DNA from: Roseivirga sp. BDSF3-8
GTDB taxonomy: Bacteria > Bacteroidota > Bacteroidia > Cytophagales > Cyclobacteriaceae
Reading direction: 5' to 3'
Assembly: GCF_041449215.1 (NCBI RefSeq)
Contig: NZ_JBGNFV010000001.1
Coordinates: forward strand, 4,853,001-4,917,000
Length of the DNA stretch: 64,000 nt
Positions within the stretch are counted from its first letter, which is position 1; every line of letters starts with the position of its first letter. A model generated the notes under the pieces. It was not told where the DNA came from. It did no database searches and saw only the letters and a program-made list of their open reading frames with translations. Both the position numbers and the translations under genes were made by a program. This document shows positions 53,200 to 62,215 of the stretch, in pieces.

Positions 53200-55002
53200 A
53201 TGAAAAAACACGCCCTGTTACTTGTTATGTTATGTGCTTGTGTGCTAGGGGGACACTCGGCTTCAGCTCAGGAAACACTCAAGCAACAATTTGACGAATA
53301 CATAGACGCCAAAAAGCCGGAATCGCCGGTTGTGGTTGAGTCTGATAATACGAGTCAGGAAAAGGCTATGTCTGGTGTGGACACAGCTACCATGCAGGCA
53401 GCTATTACACCGGATACCGTTGCCATATCGGGTGAGGAGGCTGACACAGCATTTATTGACCAGGAAGGTGAAACGGTAGGTTTACAGGCAGATACCACGG
53501 CTTTTATAAGTAGGAACCTTGCAGTAAAGGAACGATCTTCTCAAGAGAAGGATGCTTCTGAGGCAGAATATGACAAACAGCTTTATCTTACACATAATAA
53601 AGCCTATAAGAAAATTCACAAAAGAGATACCACCCGTAGCGTCTTCGGCTGGCACCCCTATTGGATGGGATCAGCTTTCAAAAGCTATAATTTTGATATT
53701 CTTTCTACAGTTGCGTATTTCAGTTACGAACTTAACCCAGCTACTGGGGGCTATTACTCCATACATAACTGGCGTAAAACAGAGTTAATTGATTCAGCTC
53801 ATGCCCATGGCTGTAAGGTTGTACTCAGTGTCACAAATTTCGGTCAGAATAATAACCGCAAATTTCTCGAAAACCGTAGTGCCCAGCAGCATTTCATCAA
53901 TAATCTCATCACTTTATTGCGGGAACGGAATGGTGACGGTGTGAATCTTGATTTTGAAAATATTCCGGCCTCACAACGTACTAACCTCACGAACTTTATC
54001 ATAGACCTTTCTAATAGCCTTACCCGGCAGCGGAAAGACTACCTTATAACGATAGCCCTTCCGGCTGTTGATTTCGGTAATGTCTACAACCTTCCTCAGC
54101 TAACTAAATATGTAGATATGTTCGTGATCATGGGATATGAATACCATGGTTCTAACAGTAAAGTTGCCGGACCTGTGGCACCTCTTGCATCGGGAGGGAA
54201 GTGGGGGCCTTTTGACCTTGAAAAATCAGTTGACGCATACCTGTTGTCAGGCGTATCTCCGGATAAGCTTATCCTAGGTCTTCCCTATTATGGAGCTGAG
54301 TGGACAACCAAAGACCTTAAATTCCCCAGTACAGTAGGACGCTTTGTTGGTAATCCTACTTACCGGCACATTAGGCAACGCCATGGTGAGCCACGTTGCT
54401 GTGACGATGAGATCAGCGCATCTGCTTATTACGCCTACAGGAATAATGGCAATCAGTATCGGCAGATATGGTATGAAGACAGCACGTCGTTAGCTAAAAA
54501 ATACGACTACATTATTGAAAATAAGCTTGGAGGGGTTGGGATATGGGCTCTTGGCTATGACCATGGATATACAGATTTGTGGAAGCTGCTTGCTGCTAAG
54601 TTTACACTTCAGGCCCCTCAAAAGGCACAGGCTTCCTCTAAGGCTCTGAGCAGATTTTCATTCCGTCGAATAATGTATATGGCAATGCGATTCATAAATA
54701 ACCCCGCACGCTTTCTGTCTAACCCCAGACCACTGCTAATGATTTTCGGTAGTCTGTTTGGTGTAAGTATGTTCGGGTTTTTTATGCTGTATCGTTTTGG
54801 GTGCCGTCTCAAGCGTGGCACTAACCTGGCAGTGAAGGGTGGCGTAGCCTTCTTTATTATCCTTATGGTAGCAGTTGTATTTATCGCTTTACAGTACACG
54901 GGCGTAAGAGAAATTGCGTATTTACTCGGTGGACTGCTGTTGGGGACTATAATATTCTTCGCTTTCAGCCGACGGTACCTTTCAGAAAAGGATTTGCCCT
55001 GA
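53200..55002 (+). CDS. GH18-family (chitinase-like) protein with C-terminal membrane helices
   Basis: The 600-aa protein has a signal peptide (about 1-23). A low-complexity Glu/Ser/Thr-rich spacer follows (about 30-145), then a GH18 TIM-barrel domain (about 145-470). The GH18 active-site motif D-G-x-x-x-D-x-E is present as DGVNLDFE, with Asp246, Asp251 and acid/base Glu253. Typical following segments are YVDMFVIMGYEYHG and KLILGLPYYGAEW. Three membrane helices follow (about 505-595), giving an anchored hydrolase. It probably cleaves beta-1,4-linked GlcNAc polymers, perhaps peptidoglycan. It lies 176 bp before the eCIS genes on the same strand; a role in release or assembly of the device is inference only. 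Confidence 0.88.
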   Translation: MKKHALLLVMLCACVLGGHSASAQETLKQQFDEYIDAKKPESPVVVESDNTSQEKAMSGVDTATMQAAITPDTVAISGEEADTAFIDQEGETVGLQADTTAFISRNLAVKERSSQEKDASEAEYDKQLYLTHNKAYKKIHKRDTTRSVFGWHPYWMGSAFKSYNFDILSTVAYFSYELNPATGGYYSIHNWRKTELIDSAHAHGCKVVLSVTNFGQNNNRKFLENRSAQQHFINNLITLLRERNGDGVNLDFENIPASQRTNLTNFIIDLSNSLTRQRKDYLITIALPAVDFGNVYNLPQLTKYVDMFVIMGYEYHGSNSKVAGPVAPLASGGKWGPFDLEKSVDAYLLSGVSPDKLILGLPYYGAEWTTKDLKFPSTVGRFVGNPTYRHIRQRHGEPRCCDDEISASAYYAYRNNGNQYRQIWYEDSTSLAKKYDYIIENKLGGVGIWALGYDHGYTDLWKLLAAKFTLQAPQKAQASSKALSRFSFRRIMYMAMRFINNPARFLSNPRPLLMIFGSLFGVSMFGFFMLYRFGCRLKRGTNLAVKGGVAFFIILMVAVVFIALQYTGVREIAYLLGGLLLGTIIFFAFSRRYLSEKDLP

Positions 55003-55056
55003 TATAAAAGAAGTAATATTTACCCTTAAATAGTTTAATTATTTTATATCAAAAAC

Positions 55057-55087
55057 TTGTTTGATTTTTCAAACAAAAATAGCTTTA
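55057..55087 (+). promoter_or_regulatory. Candidate promoter and hairpin of eCIS operon
   Basis: TTG (55057-55059) and TAGCTTTA (55080-55087) are spaced by 20 bp, close to the Bacteroidota consensus (last base of TAnnTTTG differs). The -33 part lies inside a perfect hairpin, TTGTTTGA-TTTT-TCAAACAA (55057-55076), which may be an operator. The DUF4255 start codon is 92 bp downstream. No terminator was recognised after the GH18 gene, so read-through is also possible. Confidence 0.35.
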
Positions 55088-55178
55088 CCCTCGAGTTAAG
55101 CATCACTGAATTCACCTCAATACTATCATAGTATAGTGGTGCTTTTCGCAAGAGAAAACTAAATTATTACCACATAGA

Positions 55179-55730
55179 ATGATTCATTCTGCATTATCTT
55201 CTACAGCTGATCGTCTAAATGAGTATCTTAGGAATCGTTTTGCTCAAAGCGAGGATAAGGTAATCATGTCGAGCCTGGTAAATCAGGATGGCAGCGTGGC
55301 TGTAACTGAAAATGACAGGATCATTCTTACCATGGTTAACCTGCAGCAAGAAACGGTTACTCAGCGATCAATCGCTGCTGACGGCCCTAACAGACCGGTT
55401 AATCTTAATATATTCCTACTGTTCTCAGCCTATTTCAGTGAAGGGAACTATGTAGAAGCGCTGAAATTTCTTTCGGCTATCATAGGTTTTTTTCAGGCAC
55501 ATAAGGTGCTCAATCATCAGAATACTCCAGACCTTGATCAGGATATTGATAAACTGGTTTTTGAAATTGTAAACCAAGACTTACAAAACCAGAGTCATCT
55601 CTGGGGAATGATGGGCGGCAAATACTTGCCTAGCATTTTATATAAAGTTAGAATGGTTACTATTCAGGAAGGTATGTTCGGTGGTGAAATACCTAACATA
55701 ACAGGTTTCGGTCAAAAATCCCTCCTATAA
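55179..55730 (+). CDS. DUF4255 protein, eCIS cap-type (Pvc16/Afp16-like)
   Basis: The 183-aa protein starts MIHSALSSTADRLNEYLRNRFAQ. NDRIILTMVNLQQE, RPVNLNIFLLFSAYF and FLSAIIGFFQAHKVLNHQN match DUF4255. In AFP and PVC particles the Pvc16/Afp16 protein of this family caps the distal end of tube and sheath and sets length. It is the first gene of the particle operon on this side, 10 bp before the next gene. Confidence 0.9.
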   Translation: MIHSALSSTADRLNEYLRNRFAQSEDKVIMSSLVNQDGSVAVTENDRIILTMVNLQQETVTQRSIAADGPNRPVNLNIFLLFSAYFSEGNYVEALKFLSAIIGFFQAHKVLNHQNTPDLDQDIDKLVFEIVNQDLQNQSHLWGMMGGKYLPSILYKVRMVTIQEGMFGGEIPNITGFGQKSLL

Positions 55731-55739
55731 TATTATAAC

Positions 55740-56801
55740 ATGATCGACCTGCTATTCAAATATCAGTCCTTACTTCGTATATCATTACATCATAAGTACT
55801 ATACTAAAGGAGTTTCTGACCAGTTTAAACTGGTGCCAGTTCCCACTACCTCCCGCATGGTCGAAAAAACCGGTCTTCTGATCAGGAACGATAATAGCGG
55901 AATTAATATTCTGGCAGACCTGGATCGCCCTGAGAAAATGCTCTTCTATCTTAATGAGGATAGGCCTCTCCGTTTCTGCTTCTGGTTATTTACCACCAAT
56001 CCATACTTTACTAATTTTACAAACCTTCCGGTTGAAATAGGTGATAAGGTGCTCTATTTCACTAACAAGGAAAAGAAGTATGATGCTGACAAGCCAACTT
56101 CTTTACATAATGGAGAGTATGTGAGTGAAAAAGATCTGGTAGCCGTTAGTTCGGACCCTGTTAGCACGTTCGGCTTTGAAAGGTCAGATAGCTTTGATGT
56201 GAAATCAAATGATGGTCACATTACCTATGAGGGACTGGAAGGAGCGAATGTAGCACTTACCTTATCATCCTCTGAAGCTAGTGAAGGCCAATATCGGATA
56301 CATGGCACTGCAGGAGAAGAAAACTTCATTTATCCAGGGACTAATCTTACACTCAAACCACTCGGGTTAATTGAGATATCCATTGACGGGGAGATGAAAG
56401 AGGAGGTAATAAAAGCTATCAGCGAAGAAGGTACCATACCTTCTCATTCTTTTACCGTCACTTTCGAAAGAAGGGCTACCTATTGGAAATACCTTATTGT
56501 GCCGCGCTACAGCAACGGCATCAAAAACACCATCATCTATTCTGAAGAAAAAGAAGCTGTTTTTGAGGGTCCTGAAGAAATTGTGCTTCATAATGGCACC
56601 ACCGCGTGGGCTTTTAGCTCTAAGGAGCCAATTGTTTTACAGGACATGCCTCATTGTCACTTTCAGCTAAAGCGGGCAGGAGCCAATGGCAGCGGTAAGG
56701 TGATTGTAAGCAGACTTCCGGCACCGGGCATTGAGATGATTAAGCCTGAGACCAGGAAATCTGATGCAAAAATTTATTCTGAAATAATCGTGTTCATATA
56801 A
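55740..56801 (+). CDS. Uncharacterised eCIS-associated protein
   Basis: The 353-aa protein is beta-rich with no signal peptide. It starts MIDLLFKYQSLLRISLHHKY and contains NILADLDRPEKMLFYLNED, PLRFCFWLFTTNPYFTN, WKYLIVPRYSNGIKNTIIYS and DMPHCHFQLKRAGANGSG. No domain is recognised. It sits between the cap-type protein and the sheath, a slot occupied by no AFP/PVC gene. It is probably a structural part, for example a second cap or adaptor protein. It follows the DUF4255 gene by 9 bp and precedes the sheath gene by 21 bp. Confidence 0.65.
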   Translation: MIDLLFKYQSLLRISLHHKYYTKGVSDQFKLVPVPTTSRMVEKTGLLIRNDNSGINILADLDRPEKMLFYLNEDRPLRFCFWLFTTNPYFTNFTNLPVEIGDKVLYFTNKEKKYDADKPTSLHNGEYVSEKDLVAVSSDPVSTFGFERSDSFDVKSNDGHITYEGLEGANVALTLSSSEASEGQYRIHGTAGEENFIYPGTNLTLKPLGLIEISIDGEMKEEVIKAISEEGTIPSHSFTVTFERRATYWKYLIVPRYSNGIKNTIIYSEEKEAVFEGPEEIVLHNGTTAWAFSSKEPIVLQDMPHCHFQLKRAGANGSGKVIVSRLPAPGIEMIKPETRKSDAKIYSEIIVFI

Positions 56802-56822
56802 TTCTTATAACGAGTTCAATCT

Positions 56823-58451
56823 ATGGCAACATCTTTAGCTACTCCCGGGGTATACATCGAGGAGAAAAATGCCTTCCCTAACTCGGTGGCAGGCATTCCC
56901 ACGGCTATCCCCGCCTTTATCGGTTATACCGAGAAGGTGTCCCGGAACGGACAGAGCTTAATCAACAAACCGGTACGCATCAGCTCTCTTGCTGAATACC
57001 ACGCTACATTCGGTGGTGCGTTCCGTAACACATTTAGCATCAAGCCCGCAACCGGTGAAGAGTTTGATTTTGAGTTAGATGGCAACACTTACCAGCTAGC
57101 TCCGGATCATGAGTCACCTTTCATTTTCTATAACAGCATCCGTCTGTTCTTTGCCAATGGCGGCAGCACGTGCTACATCGTTTCTGCTGGTGCATACTAC
57201 AGCAACGAAACTGTAGCTAACAAGTCTGCTTCTTCAGGTGCAAACTCAGGAAAAGACGACAAAAGTGGAAAAGGAAACGACAAGTCGGCTGCAGCAGCTG
57301 CTTCATCTCCTACAACAACCACTGTTCGTAAGGCTAATACCATCAGTAAAAAATCTCTTGAAAATGGTATCACTGCCCTTATTAGCGAGGAAGAGCCTAC
57401 AATGCTTGTGATTCCTGAGGCAGTAATGCTGGAAGAAGCCGACTGCTCTGCCCTTCAGCAGGCCATGCTTATGCATTGTGGCTTCAAAATGAGGAACCGT
57501 TTCGCTATCCTTGATGTGTATAACGGGACTCAGTCTCGTACTTATGACGAAACAGATGTAATTACGCGTTTCCGTAACAATATCGGAATGAATCAGCTCA
57601 ACTATGGTGCTGCTTACTATCCCTGGGTACTTACCTCTATCGTACAGAACGACGAAGTTAGCTATTCTAACATTTCTAACCTTGACGTACTAGAGCAGGT
57701 ACTGAACAAAGAAGCTGATACAAATGCTGACAATCCCAAGAAGGCTGAAGAAATCAAAAACGAAATCAAGAAGCTTAAGGACAGCAACACAAATGAGGAA
57801 AGCCTTTCTCAGACACTGAAGGTTATCAGCCCTACTTTCAAGAATATTCTTGACAGAGTAAAGCAGAACCTTAATATTCTTCCTCCAAGTGCAGGTATGG
57901 CAGGCATCTACTCAATGGTGGACAACAGCCGCGGCGTGTGGAAAGCTCCTGCTAATGTAGGATACAGCAACGTTATCTCACCTGTAGTGAAACTTACTCA
58001 CGACGACCAGGAAGACCTTAACGTAACTGTATCGGGTAAGTCTGTAAATGCTATCCGTTCATTTATTGGTGAAGGAACAGTTGTTTGGGGTGCCAGAACC
58101 CTAGATGGCAACAGCCAGGACTGGAGATATATAAACGTTCGCCGTACACTCATCTTCATTGAGCAGTCTATTAAATATGCTGCGAAGACCTATGTGTATG
58201 AAGCCAATGCCAGCAATACCTGGGTACTTGTTAAAAGTATGATTTCCTCTTTCCTGAACGATCTTTGGAAGCAAGGTGGCCTTGTGGGTACTAACCCCGG
58301 CGACGCTTACGAAGTACAGGTTGGTCTGGGAAGCACTATGACCCCTAATGATGTACTAGACGGTGTCATGAGAATCACAGTGAAGGTGGCCGTAAGCCGT
58401 CCTGCTGAATTTATCGTGATCACATTCCAGCAAAAGCAGCAGGAATCATAA
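56823..58451 (+). CDS. Contractile tail sheath protein (Pvc2-like)
   Basis: The 542-aa sheath starts with the family hallmark SLATPGVYIEEKNAFPNSVAGI followed by PTAIPAFIGYTEKV. The C-terminal domain (about 430-540) has YINVRRTLIFIEQSIKYAAK, FLNDLWKQGGLVGTNPGDAYEVQVG and RPAEFIVITFQQK, the part that interlocks subunits. Two insertions stand out: a Ser/Gly/Lys/Ala-rich loop (about 139-175) and a charged helical segment (about 295-350, KKAEEIKNEIKKLKDSN). These are probably surface-exposed. AFP and PVC carry three sheath paralogues; only one is present here up to 64000. Confidence 0.95.
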   Translation: MATSLATPGVYIEEKNAFPNSVAGIPTAIPAFIGYTEKVSRNGQSLINKPVRISSLAEYHATFGGAFRNTFSIKPATGEEFDFELDGNTYQLAPDHESPFIFYNSIRLFFANGGSTCYIVSAGAYYSNETVANKSASSGANSGKDDKSGKGNDKSAAAAASSPTTTTVRKANTISKKSLENGITALISEEEPTMLVIPEAVMLEEADCSALQQAMLMHCGFKMRNRFAILDVYNGTQSRTYDETDVITRFRNNIGMNQLNYGAAYYPWVLTSIVQNDEVSYSNISNLDVLEQVLNKEADTNADNPKKAEEIKNEIKKLKDSNTNEESLSQTLKVISPTFKNILDRVKQNLNILPPSAGMAGIYSMVDNSRGVWKAPANVGYSNVISPVVKLTHDDQEDLNVTVSGKSVNAIRSFIGEGTVVWGARTLDGNSQDWRYINVRRTLIFIEQSIKYAAKTYVYEANASNTWVLVKSMISSFLNDLWKQGGLVGTNPGDAYEVQVGLGSTMTPNDVLDGVMRITVKVAVSRPAEFIVITFQQKQQES

Positions 58452-58499
58452 TCTTCATTAATCTCATTTATTAACGACTAATATTTAACGCTATATATC

Positions 58500-58937
58500 A
58501 TGGCAGAAGAAATTTGGCCAATTCCTAAGTTTCACTTCTCAGTAGAGTGGGCAGGAAATGAAGTAGGTTTTCAGGAAGTTTCCGGTCTGGAAATGGAAAC
58601 CCAGTTTATTGAGTATCGTGCAGGAAACGATGCTGACCTCGTGACTAAGAAAGTACCTGGTCTCAAGAAAAATGGTAACATTACGCTTAAGAAGGGTATG
58701 TTCCGTGGCGACAATCTATTCTGGGATTGGTTCATGGACGTTCAGACTAACCCTGAGCGTCGTGAAACTGTAACTATCACACTGATGGACGAAGAAGCCA
58801 GCCCTGTGGTAGTGTGGACTGTAGTTAATGCTTTCCCTGTGAAAGTTACAGGTCCGGATCTCAAATCAGATGCCAACGAGATAGCTATAGAGTCTATCGA
58901 ACTTGCTCACGAAGGAATCACTCAGGAAGCTGCTTAA
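58500..58937 (+). CDS. Inner tube protein (Pvc1-like)
   Basis: The 145-aa tube protein belongs to the T4 gp19-like family. FHFSVEWAGNEVGFQEVSGLEMETQFIEY in two stretches is the family start, followed by KVPGLKKNGNITLKKGMF. The C-terminal part IAIESIELAHEG closes the barrel. Hexamers of this protein form the tube inside the sheath. It lies 48 bp after the sheath and 13 bp before a second tube-like gene. Confidence 0.95.
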   Translation: MAEEIWPIPKFHFSVEWAGNEVGFQEVSGLEMETQFIEYRAGNDADLVTKKVPGLKKNGNITLKKGMFRGDNLFWDWFMDVQTNPERRETVTITLMDEEASPVVVWTVVNAFPVKVTGPDLKSDANEIAIESIELAHEGITQEAA

Positions 58938-58950
58938 TAAATAATAAATT

Positions 58951-59493
58951 ATGCCTGGATATATACCTCCCGTTGGGTTTAGATTTGACGTACGCGTGGT
59001 TGATAAACTTGAGGCTGCTTTTACAGCGTCTGCCTCTATGGGTATCACAGACGATGTGGATGGTAGTTTTCAGGATGTAGCAGGTATTTCAGTTGAGTAT
59101 CCTACTGAATCATATCAGGCAGGCGGGGAAAACCGGTACGTGTACCAGTTACCCCAGCCTGCTAAATATTCCAAACTTGTACTCAAGAGAGGGCTGGTTA
59201 CTGACTTCTCTAATCTTTCAGATTGGTGTCAGGAAACCTTTGAAAGCAACCTTGGGAAAATTCTTACCAAAACTCTTGTAGTAAGTTTGCTCGGAGAGTC
59301 AGGAATGCCCGTAATGGTATGGTATTTCACAAACGCATACCCTGTTAAGTGGGAGGCTTCTAACTTCAATTCCATGGACAATAAAATTGTGGTGGAAACA
59401 TTGGAGGTTGTATACCAACGCTTTGAGAGTATAAGTATGGACAATGCACTGACAGGTGCGGTGGGTAGTATGTCTTCCGGCCTTGGATTCTAA
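58951..59493 (+). CDS. Tube-family protein (Pvc5-like)
   Basis: The 180-aa protein has the same fold pattern as the tube protein: GFRFDVRVVD, FQDVAGISVEYPTESYQAGGEN, YSKLVLKRGLVTDFSNL and KIVVETLEVVYQRFE. It is longer at both ends than the 145-aa one. It corresponds to the position of pvc5, where the tube-family paralogue initiates the tube at the baseplate. The role is inferred from order and length. Confidence 0.85.
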   Translation: MPGYIPPVGFRFDVRVVDKLEAAFTASASMGITDDVDGSFQDVAGISVEYPTESYQAGGENRYVYQLPQPAKYSKLVLKRGLVTDFSNLSDWCQETFESNLGKILTKTLVVSLLGESGMPVMVWYFTNAYPVKWEASNFNSMDNKIVVETLEVVYQRFESISMDNALTGAVGSMSSGLGF

Positions 59494-59513
59494 TATTAAA
59501 CCCCGGCGATTCC

Positions 59514-59687
59514 ATGACCCTTCAGATTAAAGAACTTTCAGTTAAGATAAAGGTGACAGAAGAGTCCCATTTGCATACTGCTGCAAGAAACGCGGCTCTG
59601 TCATTTACTAAAGAAGATAAGGATCAGCTCATAGAAGAGTGTATTGAACGAGTCCTGGAAAAGCTTGAATTACAAAATCAAAGATAA
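59514..59687 (+). CDS. DUF5908-family small eCIS protein (Pvc6 slot)
   Basis: A 57-aa frame begins MTLQIKELSVKIKVTEESHL and ends KLELQNQR. The N-terminal I-x-I-K-E-L-x-V-K-I-x-V strand and the C-terminal EECIERVLEKLEL helix fit DUF5908. It is short enough to be missed by gene finders. It lies 20 bp after the second tube gene and 6 bp before the LysM gene. This is the same slot as the small afp6/pvc6 gene. Function is unknown; a chaperone or baseplate-linker role is only suggested by position. Confidence 0.8.
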   Translation: MTLQIKELSVKIKVTEESHLHTAARNAALSFTKEDKDQLIEECIERVLEKLELQNQR

Positions 59688-59693
59688 AGGCGA

Positions 59694-60398
59694 ATGGCTA
59701 GTTTTGGCAAGCTCGCAGGTATGGCGACCGGTGCAACCGGTGAGGATAAGTTCATCAAGCTGAAAATAGTAGGCTATCAGGATCCCACTCGTCAGAAAAA
59801 ACATAAGGAGTACGAAGTATTTCTTAACCCTAATCAAATCACCCAAAATCATACGGTAGTTTTTGCTCAGGAGGAAGCCCTGGGTTCTACAGCACCTGAA
59901 AATAAGTTTAATAAGACAGGGCCCCAAACCCTCGGTTTTACACTTTTACTTGACGGTACAGGTGCCACTGGTGAAATCATCGAAGTGGGTGAACACATCG
60001 CAAAGTTTAAGGATGCCGCTTATAATTACATAGGTGAAACCCATGAAACTCCCTATCTAAAAGTTACTTACGGCTCGCATATAGAGTTTAACGGGCGCTT
60101 ACAGACCCTGAACATTACCTATGAAATGTTTAAGCCTAACGGAGATCCACTCCGTGCTAAATTACTCTGTAACTTTACCACTGCTGAAGACAGAAAAACT
60201 AATGTCAAAAAAAACTCGGCAAACTCACCTGACCTCTCACATTTGGTAACGGTGAAAGAGGGGGATAACCTGCCGATGATGTGCGAGAGGGTATATGGTG
60301 ACAGTACTAAATACCTTGATGTGGCTCGCATAAACAACCTTGTAAACTTTCGCAACCTTAAACCCGGAACGGAGCTTTTGTTCCCTCCGATAAGATAA
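59694..60398 (+). CDS. LysM-domain baseplate/tube adaptor (Pvc7-like)
   Basis: The 234-aa protein has an N-terminal domain with YEVFLNPNQITQNHTVVFAQEEA, and TFTLLLDGTGATGE-type strands (about 20-165). A C-terminal LysM motif (about 185-232) reads HLVTVKEGDNLPMMCERVYGD and ARINNLVNFRNLKPGTELLFP. In PVC this type of protein (Pvc7) joins the tube initiator to the spike hub; LysM here is a structural module. Translation starts at 59694, 6 bp after the preceding stop. The spike gene starts 16 bp after it. Confidence 0.9.
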   Translation: MASFGKLAGMATGATGEDKFIKLKIVGYQDPTRQKKHKEYEVFLNPNQITQNHTVVFAQEEALGSTAPENKFNKTGPQTLGFTLLLDGTGATGEIIEVGEHIAKFKDAAYNYIGETHETPYLKVTYGSHIEFNGRLQTLNITYEMFKPNGDPLRAKLLCNFTTAEDRKTNVKKNSANSPDLSHLVTVKEGDNLPMMCERVYGDSTKYLDVARINNLVNFRNLKPGTELLFPPIR

Positions 60399-60414
60399 AC
60401 GCTTAAAGCATTTT

Positions 60415-62211
60415 ATGGCTGCAAAATCAATTGTTTCTGAAGTCTCCGGAGTAGTAACCCAGATAATAAAGGTAGATGGAAAAGATCTTCCCCTTTATTA
60501 TGGAATCCGCACTATTCATGTTCTCAAGGAGATAAACAAGATAAGCAGTGCCAGAATAGAATTTATTGACGGTAGTATCTCATCCGTTGATAGCTTTGAA
60601 ATCAGCAATAAGGGTAATCTTATTCCTGGAAAAGAAATTGAAATCCAGCTTGGCTACCAAAGTAAAAACAAGACTGTATTTAAAGGTATCATCGTTAAGC
60701 ATGGCCTTAAAGTAAATAAAAGAGGCGAATCCATCCTGACAGTAGAGTGTAAGCACCCCGCTGTTAAAATGACGATGGGACGTAAAAATGCGGTTTACAC
60801 TGAAAAAAAGGATGCTGACATTATAAAAGAAGTAGCCCAGAAGCATAGTGTAACAGCGAAGGTAGGTACTACAGCAGATGCCTTTGGCGATGTAGTTCAG
60901 CACTATACTACGGACTGGGATTTCATTATGATGCGAGCCGAGATACATGGGCTCGTTACCATCTGCAAAGATGACGGATCTATTGAACTGGCAGAGCCTG
61001 ACCCTACCGCTGCAGCCAAAATAAAGGTCATGCCTAATGACACCCTGCTTGCCTTTCAAGCAGAAATGGATGCCCGTACGCAATACCCCAAGGTTAGTTG
61101 TGCAAGCTGGGATTTACAGGACCAAAAAGTGCTTTCGAAAAGCATTTCAAGTGCAAAGGAAGTAAAAGCCGGCATGACCGATAGCAAAAAACTATCCAGT
61201 GCGCTTGGATTGGAGGATTATCTGATCCAGACGGCAGGAGTACTGCCAATGCCTTATCTCCAAAATTACTCCACATCCAAGCTGCAGCGAAGTAAACTGG
61301 CAAGGATAAGAGGCAAAATTACCATGTATGGGTATTCGGACATTCACCCCGGCGAGACTATCGAACTGGAAGGAATGTCTGAGCAATTCAATGGGGTGTG
61401 CTACATAGGCGGTATTGAGCATACGCTAACCGGGGGTGATTGGAAGATGGATGTTCACCTCGGTCTTTCCCAGGGGTCATATGCAGAAGAGACCAATCAA
61501 ATCGATTCCCCTCCGGCTTCAGGCATGTTCTCAGGTATGCCAGGACTTGCAACCGGGTTGGTTAAAAAAATTGACCAGGACCCGGATGGCCATTTCAGGG
61601 TGCAGGTTACCATCCCCACTTTAGTGCAGGATAATATGCCTGTTTGGGCCAGGATGGGACACTTCTATGCTACTAAAGAATCGGGTCTTTTTTTTATGCC
61701 GGAAATAGGAGACGAGGTTATTCTGGGATTCATTAACGAAGACCCGATGAACCCTGTCATACTTGGTAGCCTGTATAGTAAAAGTAAAAACCCTCCCCTG
61801 GTACCTGAAGAAGGTAATAATATAAAAGCATTGGTTACAAGAAGCCAGTGCAAGATCAGTTTTGATGAAGAAAAGAAGATCATTCAGATTGAAACGCCCG
61901 GCGGGAATATCATGACGATGGATGATGATCAGAAATTTATCAAACTGGTAGATAGTAATAAAAATGAAGTGCTGATGTCTGACAGTGGCATCAGCCTTAC
62001 TACCGAAAAAGACGTAGTTATCTCAGCAAAAGGAAATATCACGATGGAGGCGAAAGGCAATATTGAGTCTAAAGCTACCGGTGATCTTACCGCCGAAGGT
62101 ATGAATGTCCAATTGAAAGGCAGTGCCAAATTTGCTGCGGAAGGACCGCAGGCAGAAGTAAAAGGAAGCGCCCAGACCGTCATTAAAGGCGGTATGGTGA
62201 TGATAAACTAG
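60415..62211 (+). CDS. VgrG-like spike protein (Pvc8-like)
   Basis: The 598-aa spike has the gp27-like hub (about 1-350; KEINKISSARIEFIDGSI, TDWDFIMMRAEIHG, LQRSKLARIRGKITMYGYSD). The gp5 OB-fold follows (about 375-465; VQVTIPTLVQDNMPVWARMG and GFINEDPMNPVILGSLYSK). The C-terminal beta-helix has repeats such as DVVISAKGNITMEAKGN. The trimer is the membrane-piercing tip. No toxin domain is fused at the C-terminus, so cargo must be loaded elsewhere. Confidence 0.95.
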   Translation: MAAKSIVSEVSGVVTQIIKVDGKDLPLYYGIRTIHVLKEINKISSARIEFIDGSISSVDSFEISNKGNLIPGKEIEIQLGYQSKNKTVFKGIIVKHGLKVNKRGESILTVECKHPAVKMTMGRKNAVYTEKKDADIIKEVAQKHSVTAKVGTTADAFGDVVQHYTTDWDFIMMRAEIHGLVTICKDDGSIELAEPDPTAAAKIKVMPNDTLLAFQAEMDARTQYPKVSCASWDLQDQKVLSKSISSAKEVKAGMTDSKKLSSALGLEDYLIQTAGVLPMPYLQNYSTSKLQRSKLARIRGKITMYGYSDIHPGETIELEGMSEQFNGVCYIGGIEHTLTGGDWKMDVHLGLSQGSYAEETNQIDSPPASGMFSGMPGLATGLVKKIDQDPDGHFRVQVTIPTLVQDNMPVWARMGHFYATKESGLFFMPEIGDEVILGFINEDPMNPVILGSLYSKSKNPPLVPEEGNNIKALVTRSQCKISFDEEKKIIQIETPGGNIMTMDDDQKFIKLVDSNKNEVLMSDSGISLTTEKDVVISAKGNITMEAKGNIESKATGDLTAEGMNVQLKGSAKFAAEGPQAEVKGSAQTVIKGGMVMIN

Positions 62212-62215
62212 ATAT

